A DNA stretch of 64,000 nt. Source: Coffea arabica (taxonomy: Eukaryota > Streptophyta > Magnoliopsida > Gentianales > Rubiaceae). Below the pieces are notes generated by a model that saw only the letters and a list, made by a program, of their open reading frames with translations, was not told the origin of the DNA and ran no database searches. The stretch is from assembly GCF_036785885.1 (NCBI RefSeq), contig NC_092323.1:16686501-16750500 (forward strand). Direction: 5' to 3'. Both the position numbers and the translations under genes were made by a program. This document shows, piece by piece, positions 36,496 through 50,529 of this stretch. Numbering within the stretch: position 1 is the first letter of the stretch; every line of letters begins with the position of its first letter.

Positions 36496-39400
36496 ATGGC
36501 TTCTAGGATTCACTGGACTGATGCAATGGATGAAGCTTTCCTCACAGCCTACGTCAGTTTTCGGGAAAATGACGTTTGGGACAAGAGGAAGTCGCTAGAG
36601 ACCAACTACGACATGTTGGCAGCCCATTTGGTGAGCAATCACATATTGACTGTGACTGGCCAGCAATTGCAGACCAGATTCTATCACATCAAGAAGAAAT
36701 GGGACCTGTTCTGCAATCTGCGTGGGATTTCATCAAAAACAGAGACCGGGGTTGGGTGGAGTGAGGACAGCTACTGTTTCACTGCTGATGATGAACATTG
36801 GGCCAACTTGGAGCAGGTATGGACTTGTCGCTTCCCTGACTTCTGTTAATTGAATTTCTTTGTACTTCAGATTTGAAAGGTGACTTCAGATTCCCTATTG
36901 AACTAAAATCTGAGCACTCAATCTTGTTTAAACTGCACTTGTTATTTAATTCTCACTTGTGTCTAATCCTTGATGCCTTTTCATCCTTGATTTTCCGGTG
37001 ACTTAATCAATTTTTATATGCTGACTCCACTTGTTATTCCGTCTTATTTTCAATCCTCGAAGTCTTTTGATGAGTTAATCTTGTAGCTCAGTCATTACAA
37101 TTACCTTATTAGATTGAATGATGAAAAGAACCTGTAATTTGGTGCACAACTACATATTCAATTCTGAATAGAACTAGATTTGGGTTATAAAGGGTTATAA
37201 GGGGAGGTTCCTGAATAATATAAGTATTTTCCTTGTTAAAATAACTTGAATATTTAGAGTTTTCAGTAAGCGCATGAAATTTTACATAATAAAAAAAATT
37301 ACAGCTTCAATGAATTCGGATGACAACTCGGGTTACATCCCTTTTCATGAAACTCAAAAGTTAAACAATTCATTTGTTCCATCTATAACATCCCTTTTCA
37401 TAACTGCATGGGCCTATCCTCGCAAGAATTTATCCTTAGTCTCAATAATTTAACAGGCCTGCTTTAATTAAAATTTGGTGCCTTTTAGTTGCTTTGATGC
37501 CTTTTAGTTGAGACTAAATTTGGTGTCTTCTATTTGTTGTAAAGTACAAAGGAGGAAAAAAAAAGAGTTGTTTATAGGAGAAAATTTAGTACTTTAATAT
37601 TTTGCTAAACATTTTTAGTCAAATTTGTAACTGTTATATATATATATATATATATATATATCCAATTCTGGATAACCTTTTCTGAAATCAAAGTCCCTGT
37701 TCAATTAATATGGTCCGTGCAGATCTTTTCCTGCAAAGGTTGTTACTTGTTGGGACCATTACCAACTGTAACTTTGAATTTTGAATGCTGAATCTTGATC
37801 AGGATTGTCCTGGTTTATTTATTGGCAGAGTAGATAATTTTAATATCTCACCTCAGCTATGATCTTCCTCAATCCTTCCAAGTTCCAGCATTCGGGCATG
37901 GCATTTGTACTTTTGTTGATTTGACAACTCACATAATTGTTTGGACATAAAAAGTGTAAAATAATTTCAAGAATTAAAAATCTTATACAAAGACACGTTT
38001 GAAAAAACAAAGAAAACAAGAAAGCAAATTTCAGAGATGCATGGAATATTTCATTATGAGCTTATCAAAGCTTCTCGCCAAAGTCACACCAGAAGCAGCA
38101 GCACTTCTATGAACTTTAGAGAGCAATATGAAGAAATTTCTGAGCCATTCGAAACTTGAAAATGACCAATTGTATTCTATTTAGTGCCTGCACTGCTGAT
38201 GTCAATTATAATGATACTAATGAATGGCCTTCTCATAAAGTGATGAGTTAGTGTCAAGCCTCTATCTGCACATCCCAAATTGATATCCAAACATCTTTGC
38301 TATTTTACTCTCGTTTAAATTGTTTTTTTTTTTGCATAGACAGCTGCAGTGCCAACCTTTTTTTATCTAATCTTTCATGTTCTTTCTTTTCTCCTTTCTT
38401 GATGTGCTTTTTTCGATGAATTTGACTTGTCGATTAGTGCATTTCCTTCAATTCGTGAAATGGGATGCTGATTATTTGGTTGATTTTGGTTTTTATGGCT
38501 CCACTTATTGAAATTCTGATCATTGTCGACGAAAAAAGTTGTTTCTTTTTTTTATTCATCCTCATTTTAAGTCTTTCTTGCTGAATCTGCTTTTTTTCGA
38601 GTGTGTTTTGGAGGCTTGGTTGTGTTTTCTGTTTCTTCACAAAGTAATCAGCTGTGGCTTTGGATTCTTTTATCCTCTCTGTATGGGTTATATTGGAAGT
38701 AAGATGTAATAGTAGCAAATCAAGGCAGCATTAGTGAGTAAATTTATAAATCTGGGTTCTTGTTTCCATGATATGATTTACTTGAAGTTGGATTATCCTT
38801 CGCTTAGTTGACCATTCTTTTCTGGGCAGACGGATTAACTGGATTAGCTTTGATTGGATTATTTGACTGCAAAATGTGAAAATTGCTCGGCTTAGCTGCT
38901 GGTGATTTGTCATTCACAACTCTTTCTTTAATATACAGAAATATTAGCTATCGACAAAGTTTTGGATCCTGGATTTAGCTATCGACATAGTTAATTGAAT
39001 TAGCATTTTCCTTGTTGAAATAACTCGAATCTTATAATAATATTTTCCTTGTACACTATCAATTCATGTGTGCTCACTTCATATTTGCATTTCACCAGAC
39101 CAATGCCTCGTACGTTGACTTCAAAAAAGAGAATTCATGCTACTGGTACGATCGGTTGACACCGCTACTGCTTGGAAGACATGCCACAGGCAGCCGTGCC
39201 CAGTCTGCAAGCGAGGTAGTTCCATCGGAACCGCCTCGCCGAGAACGGTCCAACACTGCTGCTAAAAATCGGAAGGGAAAAGGTCAAGCCTCTAGTTCGA
39301 GGGTGCCTACTCCGGTGAACGTACCAGCAGTTGAGGATGACGACGACGTCTACTATGTTCCCCCAGTTCCTGGTGCAGTTGGAGGAAAACGGTCAGCCTC

Positions 39401-39737
39401 AAGCTTAGGAACCAGTGGTGAACCTGAAGGGAGTAGAGGTTCAAAATCGACACGGTCATCTACTGGTCTTGAGGATGCTATAAGCAAGATCGGGAATTAC
39501 ACCGACTTCGTTCTTGAGGACAGACGGAGTAGGTCGGAGTTCGACTCCCTCTACGGCATAATGCAGTGCCAGGATGTGATCACCTCAATGGATATTCCGG
39601 ACGAGTGGAGACTTGAAGCATGTGATCACTATGCCAAATATGAGAACGAGGGTGCAAGGATTATTTTTCTTAGAGCTTCTGCAGCCGATCGCTACGGCTA
39701 CATCCTCAAGTTGATGAAGCTAAAAGGCTTGGCCTAG
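36496..39737 (+). CDS. Myb/SANT-like accessory protein, two exons, copy in E4 (Ala184 variant)
   Basis: Exons 36496-36816 and 39099-39737. The only protein change from E1-E3 is Glu184 to Ala (A to C at 39328). It falls in the linker, just before the acidic run and outside the Myb-like domain. E4 is the first unit from the left with this state. Confidence 0.88.
37635..37661. repeat. (TA)n microsatellite in the Myb intron, E4
   Basis: A 27-base run. Confidence 0.9.
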
Positions 39738-40818
39738 GCATGCCAATTATGTGAAATGTTTGTACTATTAAAGTACATTGTGGATGATTGTACTTGTATA
39801 ACGTGGTTGTTTGTGGATTACTTGTCCATATAATATTAGAGATATTTATTAACTTCTTGTGAAGAAAAAATGTTTATTCATGCCAGAGGATTATGTTGCA
39901 GGGAAAATACCGTTTGCCTTTTCTTTTCTGGAATTTTCCTGGTTGAGTTCACACTCTTATTGAGATTTCTGAATGCTATTCTTACTAGTTCAGTAAATTT
40001 GCTGTCATTGTCAATTCTAAATGCTGCATGGTACATTTCATGAAAAATTCTGAATGAAGCTGCAGAAATAGAGGACCTGCAGAGATGTGTTTCTTTGCTT
40101 CCGGTGGTTTCAATTTTCCCAAGTTTTTCATTTTGTTGGTGTGCAATTCATTATTATTGTTTGGAGATGCATGGATATTGTTACTGTTTTGGTGCTCTGT
40201 AGCTATTTCTTTCACTTATGGTCTTCCACACAGCAGGGAAGCAGGGAGTCAAGTAAAAGTATTACTACTATTGCGTTATCTTGATGATTTTGAGTCTGAC
40301 AATTGGTTATTATATTATCTGGTATCATCAGCCCTTTGTTGGTATGTCGGTCTAGTTTCAAAAGTTGCCAAGGAAATTTTTAATGAGCCCAGGAGGGAAT
40401 ACGTTGCAATCTCAGGGTTGTGGTACTTCTTTTCTTTTCTTTTCTTTTCTTTTCTGAACATCCATTCACACAAGCATTGGAAAGCAGGATGCTGCATTCT
40501 GGAGAATTTTAGCTTCTCACACTTCAAATCTCCTTGCAGTCCCTCGAAATTTTTAGATTGCTATAGGAACTTGAACGTGGAGAAAAAGGTATTGGAGATG
40601 GAACTGTGAGCTATGGAATGGAGATATTTACATGCGTTCTTGGACTGGCATATGGTCCTCACAATGAAGACAGAGGACACAAAAAAGAGCATGCACCTTT
40701 TTTGTCCATTAACGCAAACTACTGTAACACCAATCCTGAAGAACAAATAGCTGACACGCCCTAGTACTGCAATTGCTGACAAGCACATGGGTTCTATAGC
40801 ATTTGTGACTAGTTCTTT

Positions 40819-41534
40819 GAGATAATTTCAGAGAGCTCCCCTAACGTTTTATTTATTTTTTTACTTAGCTCCCCTAAGGTTTGAAAAATTACACTTACCT
40901 CCCTTGATTTGATAGTTTTAGTAACAAAATCTTAAAATAAATTGATTCGGTCAAATTTTTAAATGAATACCCTAAAATGACCTGCAGTAATGAGTTTTAA
41001 TTTTATGTCTATACCTACTAGTAGTAGTAGTAAGTATTTGATAAACAACAATAATATTAATAATAATTTATCATTATGATAGGATACTTTTGATGGTATT
41101 TATTATAGATTAAATTTATAAGATAGAAAAGAAGATGTTCAAATAATTCATTTAAAGTTTATGAATTTTTTGAGTAGTGGGATTTTGAAAAATTTAGATG
41201 TGATTTTGGACCATTTATTTTTTATTTATTGTTAATTTTGAGACAAAAAATAAAGATCAACAAAAACATTGGATTACTAGATGTGACATTTGGTTACATT
41301 AAAAAATAGAGGTAATAGTGGTGATTGTACAGTTTTATTGGTAAAAAATTAAGAAAAGGAATAAAAAGAAAAAAATAATTTTAAATGGCATTCTAAATAT
41401 AACAAGGAAATTTCATAAAAATATTTAAGGGTAGTATTAAATGATAAGGGAGGTATGTGTAATTTTTAAAAGCTCGAGGGAGCTAAATGAAATTGTTTCT
41501 AAAAAACCTCAAGGGAGGTTTCTGAAATTATCCC
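40819..41534. mobile_element. Nested Mutator-type MITE, E4
   Basis: Same insertion as in the other units; 9-bp repeats at 40810-40818 and 41535-41543. Confidence 0.85.
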
Positions 41535-41799
41535 TAGTTCTTTTAGATGGCCAATAAAAAAGTCTCTGTAAAGTTAACTTCTCCGTATGTTTCCACTATT
41601 TGCATTTTTTGTTCTGTGTCGTGTCCTCTGACGAGGGCCATAAATTGCGGAAATACATGTGCTATAAAGCATTCCAATTGCATGTCAAATATATCTCATG
41701 AAACGACAAAGTGAAAATTGTGGTGGAAGTTCTCTAAAAACTCCAATGTAGATCAGCGCATTTCCCACTGTTTCTTCACATTTAAGCAGTGCAATTCTC

Positions 41800-41962
41800 T
41801 ATAAAAAGAACTGGCCTCTGCAATTCTCTTTTGAAAAACGAACGAAGAGGATAGAAGACAGAACGTCAAGACGAAGTGGCGACCTTTTCTTAATTAACGT
41901 GGTAGCTGTGTGCACCTCGCCGTGTGGCAACCGGAAACTACGTGCGTGCCACTGGAAGCGAG
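41800..41962 (+). promoter_or_regulatory. Transposase promoter and non-coding first exon, E4
   Basis: TATA box at 41800, donor GT at 41963; upstream of the transposase gene at 43180. Confidence 0.55.
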
Positions 41963-43179
41963 GTAAATTGTAGACGAATGTTTTCAGTTATAAAATTGCA
42001 ATCTAAATTCAATATCTTGCCATTATTTAGATCTTTTGTATGGTAGCCGTTTATATACTCTCACTTAATGCATTGTACGAGTTATTGGTGACTAATCGTT
42101 CATATTTTACCGCTTCAAAGTGATAATAAATATTTTGAGGTGTTACGAATTGAGTAACCTGGTCGGATGAGTTTTTTGATATAGTACGGACTGGACTTCG
42201 TTAGGCTTGGATTGTTGTTTTATAACCTCTCACTTAATGCATTTATACATTTATATTAATATACATAATATTAATTATACATTTATACATATGATTTACA
42301 TTTATAGATATGTCTCGACATAGGATTCAGAAAGCCTATTAAAGGAAGTAAATTTTTACTTTTAAGCATGCAGATACACAGGTTGTAATGTGTTGTTCTA
42401 GCTTGAGTGTCTTTGAAAACAATAAATAAATAAATAACATTTTTTTTAGGTGACGTATATGAAATAAAAAATAATTAAAACTTATATTTATGATATAAGT
42501 AAATAAAATTGTGTAAATAATCTATTTACTCAAAATGTATTGTTTGTCTTTTTAGTTGAATGAATTGAAAAAGTAACAGATATTTATAGGAATACATTCA
42601 TATAATAACATTTATTTATAATTTATACATTTATTTATAGTAATAGATAATATAATACAATTATAATATATTTATAAGAGTTTTATATAAGTAAATAAAT
42701 ATATTTATTCATAAATATTTATAATTGTATTATAAATGCATAAATGTATATTTATATAAAAATATATAAATTATAAATCACAAATATATTAATTTATACA
42801 TTTATATAATATTCATTTATAATTATATGTATTTATAATAATATACATTTATACATTTATAAATATATTAGTATTAAAAGTTATATTGCCAAATACGTGC
42901 TATAAAGTCATATTGCATAGTATTCTATTTAAAAGTCATATTGCTAATTTATACTCCATAAAGCTACTTTACGTAATTGGTTTGAGAGGATGATGAAGTC
43001 TCTAATGGGACATGTCTGACCAATTACATACTTAATTTATGTCTAATGGGACATGTCTAGATTCCCGACATTTAATTTATGTCCAATACGCAAGTGGTAT
43101 TAACACATTTATGGAATTGGTTATACTCATACAAAACATGCTTATATAAACATATATACAGCTATATACATCCCTTATC

Positions 43180-44589
43180 ATGGCCTGGAACAACCGCCGT
43201 GGTGCTAGAGGACGCAATGCGGACCGCATGAGGCAAGATGAGGAAGATGAGGCCTTACTTCTTATGAGTGCATCGTTAATGTTAATGCATCCGTCACTTG
43301 CACACGTGGATAATAATCAACCACTTCCGCAACATGATGGTTCATTCACAGATAGGCAGTGGGTGGAACGCGTACTCTACGGTCATCATAGACGCTCAAT
43401 AGACAACATGCGTATCACGACTGATAATTTCTTGCTACTGTCCAATATCCTTGTCGAGAGACAGTACGTTCCACACAATTACCAACAGCGCGTGCCCATA
43501 CAGGAGGCGCTTGCTATGACTTTAATGTTGGTCAGCCACAAGCATACGCACCGTGTGTTGGGGACTATTTTTGATCGATCCATCGAGACGATTAATCGAA
43601 ATATAAAAAAGGTGCTCCGAGGCCTGTGTCTATTTGCAGCTGAAATAATACGACCGGGTGACCAGACTGCAGTTCATCCACGAATTGCAAACTCAACTAA
43701 TTTTTATCCGTGGTTCAAGGTAATGTGGAAAGAATACTGATTTTTGGCGACTCTGTAGTACGACGATTCTATAAAGTTGATTATATATTTTTTACACATA
43801 TTAGGATGCCGTGGGAGCGATGGATGGCACCCACATCTCAGCTTGTCCTCCGACAGGCGAGCAAATGGCATATACAAATCGGCACGGGTGGCAATCACAG
43901 AATGTTCTGGCAGTTTGTGACCATGACATGCGCTTCATCTATGTGTATGCTGGATGGGAGGGAAGTGCACACGATGCGCGAGTGTTGGAGTCAGCATTAG
44001 CATATCCGTCCGATTTTCCACTGCCGCAACCTGGTAAGTGATGGGTCCAATATTTCAAGTCAAGCATGTGCTATGCTTTATTTCCACAACTCCTATTTTT
44101 TATCGCGTTTATTAATTAGAATAACTTTGTCAAATAGGCCAGTACTACTTAGTTGATGCGGCATACAGGAATGCTCCTGGTTTCATGCCTCCGTATAAGA
44201 ACGTGGGGTCCGAATCTCCGTCAAAGACCTTGTTCAATACTCGACATTCGCAACTGCGCAATGTCATTGAGCGCACATTCGGTGTGCTTAAGAAAAGATT
44301 CAAATGGTTAAAGGGTCCGGTAGATAATTTCTATATGAGCACTCAAATCAGTATAGTCATTGCTTGTTGTGCGTTGCACAACTTTTTAAGGATGCACCAA
44401 CCAGAAGATGCTCATTTTCAACGGTTTGAATCACAAGACGTGCACTTAAATGAAGAGCCAGAAATAGGCGGGCTAGTACCTCAGCCGTTCGCATTAAACG
44501 TGTCTCCTGCAGAGCTGGCGGAATGGAAAGCTAAACGAGACTACATAGCGACTCAAATGTATGCAGCACGAGGGCGACGCCGCCGTTAA
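43180..44589 (+). CDS. PIF/Harbinger transposase, three exons, copy in E4
   Basis: Exons 43180-43719, 43805-44033 and 44138-44589. Same 406-aa product. It sits in the recombinant unit and its 3' flank carries the long hexamer block. Its 5'-UTR intron carries T at 42538, where E1-E3 have C. Confidence 0.93.
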
Positions 44590-44757
44590 GTGTTCATCGC
44601 ATTAAGTAGGATTGTAATTGTCCCTAAAATATATTTTCCCATGTGTAGAATGTACTTAAAATGTCCTCGATTTCCAACTTCTAAATTAATCTGTACCGTT
44701 TGGGTATTAAGTATGCAATTGGTTTAGCGTAAACGTAGTATAAAATCAAAATTTTCG

Positions 44758-44808
44758 AAGTCAAAGTCAAAATTTTCGAAGTCAAAGTCAAAGTCAAAGT
44801 CAAAGTCA
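44758..44808. repeat. GTCAAA hexamer block, E4 3' subterminal (long form)
   Basis: Long form, as in E0 and E5. Confidence 0.8.
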
Positions 44809-44937
44809 CATGCTTAAATTCAATAATAAGCACCTGTCCAAACGCTAATTTACACGATTTACTTGCTATCCAAACGCCTATTTCATATTTACGCGATCTT
44901 AAAAAGTAACCTAAAAAATATCCCAAATAACTTACAA

Positions 44938-44966
44938 TCCAAACAAACCCTGAGGAAGTGTTTGGA
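44938..44966. repeat. E4/E5 junction: 3' TIR - TGA - 5' TIR
   Basis: TGA at 44951-44953 between the two terminal repeats. Confidence 0.75.
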
Positions 44967-45438
44967 AAGCATAATTGGTGGGTAATTTGAAATTTTAAGA
45001 AATTAGCGTTTGTACTGTGTAAATAAAAGTGGTGGGGTAATTTACTGTAGAGTTCCGACATTGGATTCCTTAGGTGCAGCCTTTTGCACTAAAGTCATGC
45101 AAAAATTCATTCCTTCACGTGGCAACTGCATTTTGACGGAAACCTGCAAAAAAAATAACCGTTGGTTGAGGAGAGTAAAGGCATTTACTCCTGAACACAG
45201 CACAAAGGCTAGAAGTGCTCCTCTATTCGGGCCTCTCTTCGCCATTTTCATCTACCAACAGACGGGAAAGACAGCTGCAATCAAACCCAGCTTGCAGAGA
45301 CGTCCGGCAAACAAGATCCTTGACTGAAGTTTTGAATCTATCGGACGCATTTCACCCTGCCGCGGTCGACGCTTCCAACACCCAAACGGAATTTCTTGCT
45401 CCGAGCCCATTCCACTTTCTCCCTATCTACAGCGGCAG
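44954..45438 (+). promoter_or_regulatory. Myb-gene promoter and non-coding first exon, E5
   Basis: G-box at 45116, donor GT at 45439. T at 45013 replaces the C found in E1-E4. Confidence 0.5.
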
Positions 45439-47287
45439 GTACAATTCCCTCGATTTTCTGGATTTAGCTGCAATTTACATTCCATAAACCTGCGTTGATC
45501 TGTCTTTCTAGTTGTCCACGGCTTCATCAGCTGATTATCTCCCTTGGACACCTGATTTTGTGTTGGCTGTGTGCGAAGAGTAGATTTCGTTTATGGTAGA
45601 TTAAAATGTACTTAGGATTAATTGAACCCGAATCTGAATGAATGGTGGAATAAAGCTGCTCTGGCCTTTCAAATTGGGAGGTTATGAGCATTAAAACTGG
45701 ATTAACTGGATATATTGCAAGCAGGGAGATTTATTGTCTTTGGGCTTTTTTCTTATCATGGAAAGAAAATTTAATGGGGAAAATAAAATCTGTCCTGAAT
45801 TTATTAGGAGGATAAGTCGATGTTAGAAGTTAATTTTGCTTTAGAATATGTCAATTTAAGCAGGTGAAATAATTGATGGTGGACAGAAGTAAAATATATT
45901 ATGACCCTTAAAAAAATAAATTCATCACCCTTAAAAAAAATAATTGAAGTAAAATATATTCTACAATTACGTAAATTAAAGATGGACAGAAGTTGTTTAA
46001 TAAAGTTTTGCCAAAAAATACAAGGGATTTTCACTGCTTAATTGCATTGGCCTTTGGCAATCAGTTTTCTTTTTTTCCATGGTTTCTTTTGCTTTCTTTC
46101 CAATTAAAAAGGTTTGCCTCATAACGCACAAGGATTGGACAAGTGTGATAGGAAACATAAAAGCAAAATATACCGGTCTGCTGTAAAATTTATAAAGTAT
46201 TTAAAGTTAAATGTGGGTGGCGTCTGGATGCCCAAGGCAGTAATATGCAAAATATTACTGATAATGAGCCAACGAGTCCCTGGATTAATACTTTGAAGTT
46301 AGCAGCAAGTTACTTGTCCTTGGCATTGATCATGTTTATTATTGAATAATAAACTCATACTTTAACGTAGTATAAGTTGTTTAATGGGATGCTATAAAAT
46401 AAGTCATAACTGAGACAGTATATGAAGGAAAAGAAAAAATGGTTTTGAAGAAGAATTAAAATTGGACATATACTTGACAACAAAAGTTTACATGAGCAGC
46501 CCAGAGAAAAGAATCTTTACATTTTGAGTGTGACCCAGAACCAAAGGAAAATAAAAGGACTAGGATTTGTGCCTTTTCAACAAAGAAATTGTATCAGATT
46601 ATACGGAATACATAATCCTGCACAGTTATAGATGCTTGAATTCATAACTTTTGGTTCTGTTGTAAGTCTCATTTGATGAGGTTAGATACATGTCAATTAG
46701 CTTATAGACTTGTCGATTAGGAGTCAATTACCTTATTATTGTGGGCTGCTAATTTCCAGAATTAACAGAAGCATGGGATTTTTTGTTGATCAATGGAACT
46801 TGAAAGCTAACATGCTGGGAATTTGTTTGGATGCAAACTCCCATTTGCTGTTTGGATGCATATTTTTTGCAATGAGTTAATAATTTTACTGTCCAGCTGC
46901 TGCCATTTCGGTTGTTCTGTGGCAGTTCTCTCTTCGGTTATGACCGCTGAGAAGAGGAAGAAGCCTTCTTGCGATTGTATGTTCTTTCTACGCTGTATTA
47001 GAAAGTAATTTTCGCAGCATATTCATTGGTTAATAATACTTTTTGTTCGAATTTTGAAGCCTCACCTGTTAGCTGTACGTCCGATTGCTCTACCCGTTCG
47101 TCAACTGCATCCAACAACTACATCAAGTGCCTTGAGGTCTATTTTGAGGCAAGTGCCTTTGTTGAGTTCCTTCTGCACCTGTTTTTGCTTTCACTATTGA
47201 TTGTCCAGATCTGTTTCCAAACCACTTTAATTCAATTTCTGTTATCTCAGTCCACTGCTAACTCTTTTTCCCCATCAAACTTAGCAA

Positions 47288-50200
47288 ATGGCTTCTAGGA
47301 TTCACTGGACTGATGCAATGGATGAAGCTTTCCTCACAGCCTACGTCAGTTTTCGGGAAAATGACGTTTGGGACAAGAGGAAGTCGCTAGAGACCAACTA
47401 CGACATGTTGGCAGCCCATTTGGTGAGCAATCACATATTGACTGTGACTGGCCAGCAATTGCAGACCAGATTCTATCACATCAAGAAGAAATGGGACCTG
47501 TTCTGCAATCTGCGTGGGATTTCATCAAAAACAGAGACCGGGGTTGGGTGGAGTGAGGACAGCTACTGTTTCACTGCTGATGATGAACATTGGGCCAACT
47601 TGGAGCAGGTATGGACTTGTCGCTTCCCTGACTTCTGTTAATTGAATTTCTTTGTACTTCAGATTTGAAAGGTGACTTCAGATTCCCTATTGAACTAAAA
47701 TCTGAGCACTCAATCTTGTTTAAACTGCACTTGTTATTTAATTCTCACTTGTGTCTAATCCTTGATGCCTTTTCATCCTTGATTTTCCGGTGACTTAATC
47801 AATTTTTATATGCTGACTCCACTTGTTATTCCGTCTTATTTTCAATCCTCGAAGTCTTTTGATGAGTTAATCTTGTAGCTCAGTCATTACAATTACCTTA
47901 TTAGATTGAATGATGAAAAGAACCTGTAATTTGGTGCACAACTACATATTCAATTCTGAATAGAACTAGATTTGGGTTATAAAGGGTTATAAGGGGAGGT
48001 TCCTGAATAATATAAGTATTTTCCTTGTTAAAATAACTTGAATATTTAGAGTTTTCAGTAAGCGCATGAAATTTTACATAATAAAAAAAATTACAGCTTC
48101 AATGAATTCGGATGACAACTCGGGTTACATCCCTTTTCATGAAACTCAAAAGTTAAACAATTCATTTGTTCCATCTATAACATCCCTTTTCATAACTGCA
48201 TGGGCCTATCCTCGCAAGAATTTATCCTTAGTCTCAATAATTTAACAGGCCTGCTTTAATTAAAATTTGGTGCCTTTTAGTTGCTTTGATGCCTTTTAGT
48301 TGAGACTAAATTTGGTGTCTTCTATTTGTTGTAAAGTACAAAGGAGGAAAAAAAAAGAGTTGTTTATAGGAGAAAATTTAGTACTTTAATATTTTGCTAA
48401 ACATTTTTAGTCAAATTTGTAACTGTTATATATATATATATATATATATATATCCAATTCTGGATAACCTTTTCTGAAATCAAAGTCCCTGTTCAATTAA
48501 TATGGTCCGTGCAGATCTTTTCCTGCAAAGGTTGTTACTTGTTGGGACCATTACCAACTGTAACTTTGAATTTTGAATGCTGAATCTTGATCAGGATTGT
48601 CCTGGTTTATTTATTGGCAGAGTAGATAATTTTAATATCTCACCTCAGCTATGATCTTCCTCAATCCTTCCAAGTTCCAGCATTCGGGCATGGCATTTGT
48701 ACTTTTGTTGATTTGACAACTCACATAATTGTTTGGACATAAAAAGTGTAAAATAATTTCAAGAATTAAAAATCTTATACAAAGACACGTTTGAAAAAAC
48801 AAAGAAAACAAGAAAGCAAATTTCAGAGATGCATGGAATATTTCATTATGAGCTTATCAAAGCTTCTCGCCAAAGTCACACCAGAAGCAGCAGCACTTCT
48901 ATGAACTTTAGAGAGCAATATGAAGAAATTTCTGAGCCATTCGAAACTTGAAAATGACCAATTGTATTCTATTTAGTGCCTGCACTGCTGATGTCAATTA
49001 TAATGATACTAATGAATGGCCTTCTCATAAAGTGATGAGTTAGTGTCAAGCCTCTATCTGCACATCCCAAATTGATATCCAAACATCTTTGCTATTTTAC
49101 TCTCGTTTAAATTGTTTTTTTTTTTGCATAGACAGCTGCAGTGCCAACCTTTTTTTATCTAATCTTTCATGTTCTTTCTTTTCTCCTTTCTTGATGTGCT
49201 TTTTTCGATGAATTTGACTTGTCGATTAGTGCATTTCCTTCAATTCGTGAAATGGGATGCTGATTATTTGGTTGATTTTGGTTTTTATGGCTCCACTTAT
49301 TGAAATTCTGATCATTGTCGACGAAAAAAGTTGTTTCTTTTTTTTATTCATCCTCATTTTAAGTCTTTCTTGCTGAATCTGCTTTTTTTCGAGTGTGTTT
49401 TGGAGGCTTGGTTGTGTTTTCTGTTTCTTCACAAAGTAATCAGCTGTGGCTTTGGATTCTTTTATCCTCTCTGTATGGGTTATATTGGAAGTAAGATGTA
49501 ATAGTAGCAAATCAAGGCAGCATTAGTGAGTAAATTTATAAATCTGGGTTCTTGTTTCCATGATATGATTTACTTGAAGTTGGATTATCCTTCGCTTAGT
49601 TGACCATTCTTTTCTGGGCAGACGGATTAACTGGATTAGCTTTGATTGGATTATTTGACTGCAAAATGTGAAAATTGCTCGGCTTAGCTGCTGGTGATTT
49701 GTCATTCACAACTCTTTCTTTAATATACAGAAATATTAGCTATCGACAAAGTTTTGGATCCTGGATTTAGCTATCGACATAGTTAATTGAATTAGCATTT
49801 TCCTTGTTGAAATAACTCGAATCTTATAATAATATTTTCCTTGTACACTATCAATTCATGTGTGCTCACTTCATATTTGCATTTCACCAGACCAATGCCT
49901 CGTACGTTGACTTCAAAAAAGAGAATTCATGCTACTGGTACGATCGGTTGACACCGCTACTGCTTGGAAGACATGCCACAGGCAGCCGTGCCCAGTCTGC
50001 AAGCGAGGTAGTTCCATCGGAACCGCCTCGCCGAGAACGGTCCAACACTGCTGCTAAAAATCGGAAGGGAAAAGGTCAAGCCTCTAGTTCGAGGGTGCCT
50101 ACTCCGGTGAACGTACCAGCAGTTGAGGATGACGACGACGTCTACTATGTTCCCCCAGTTCCTGGTGCAGTTGGAGGAAAACGGTCAGCCTCAAGCTTAG

Positions 50201-50529
50201 GAACCAGTGGTGAACCTGAAGGGAGTAGAGGTTCAAAATCGACACGGTCATCTACTGGTCTTGAGGATGCTATAAGCAAGATCGGGAATTACACCGACTT
50301 CGTTCTTGAGGACAGACGGAGTAGGTCGGAGTTCGACTCCCTCTACGGCATAATGCAGTGCCAGGATGTGATCACCTCAATGGATATTCCGGACGAGTGG
50401 AGACTTGAAGCATGTGATCACTATGCCAAATATGAGAACGAGGGTGCAAGGATTATTTTTCTTAGAGCTTCTGCAGCCGATCGCTACGGCTACATCCTCA
50501 AGTTGATGAAGCTAAAAGGCTTGGCCTAG
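47288..50529 (+). CDS. Myb/SANT-like accessory protein, two exons, copy in E5 (Ala184 variant)
   Basis: Exons 47288-47608 and 49891-50529; C at 50120 gives Ala184. The changes private to this unit lie upstream in the 5'-UTR intron and do not alter this protein. Confidence 0.88.
48427..48453. repeat. (TA)n microsatellite in the Myb intron, E5
   Basis: A 27-base run. Confidence 0.9.

Larger units (their letters stand above)
34162..44950 (+). mobile_element. E4: complete PIF/Harbinger element, apparent recombinant of two sub-types
   Basis: A 10,789-bp unit with Myb-like gene at 36496-39737 and transposase gene at 43180-44589. Its left end carries the E1-E3 states (C in the GCACTG site near the left end; A at 34728). 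From the Myb second exon onward it carries the E5/E6 states (Ala184, T at 42538, long hexamer block). The switch lies between 34728 and 39328. Confidence 0.85.
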
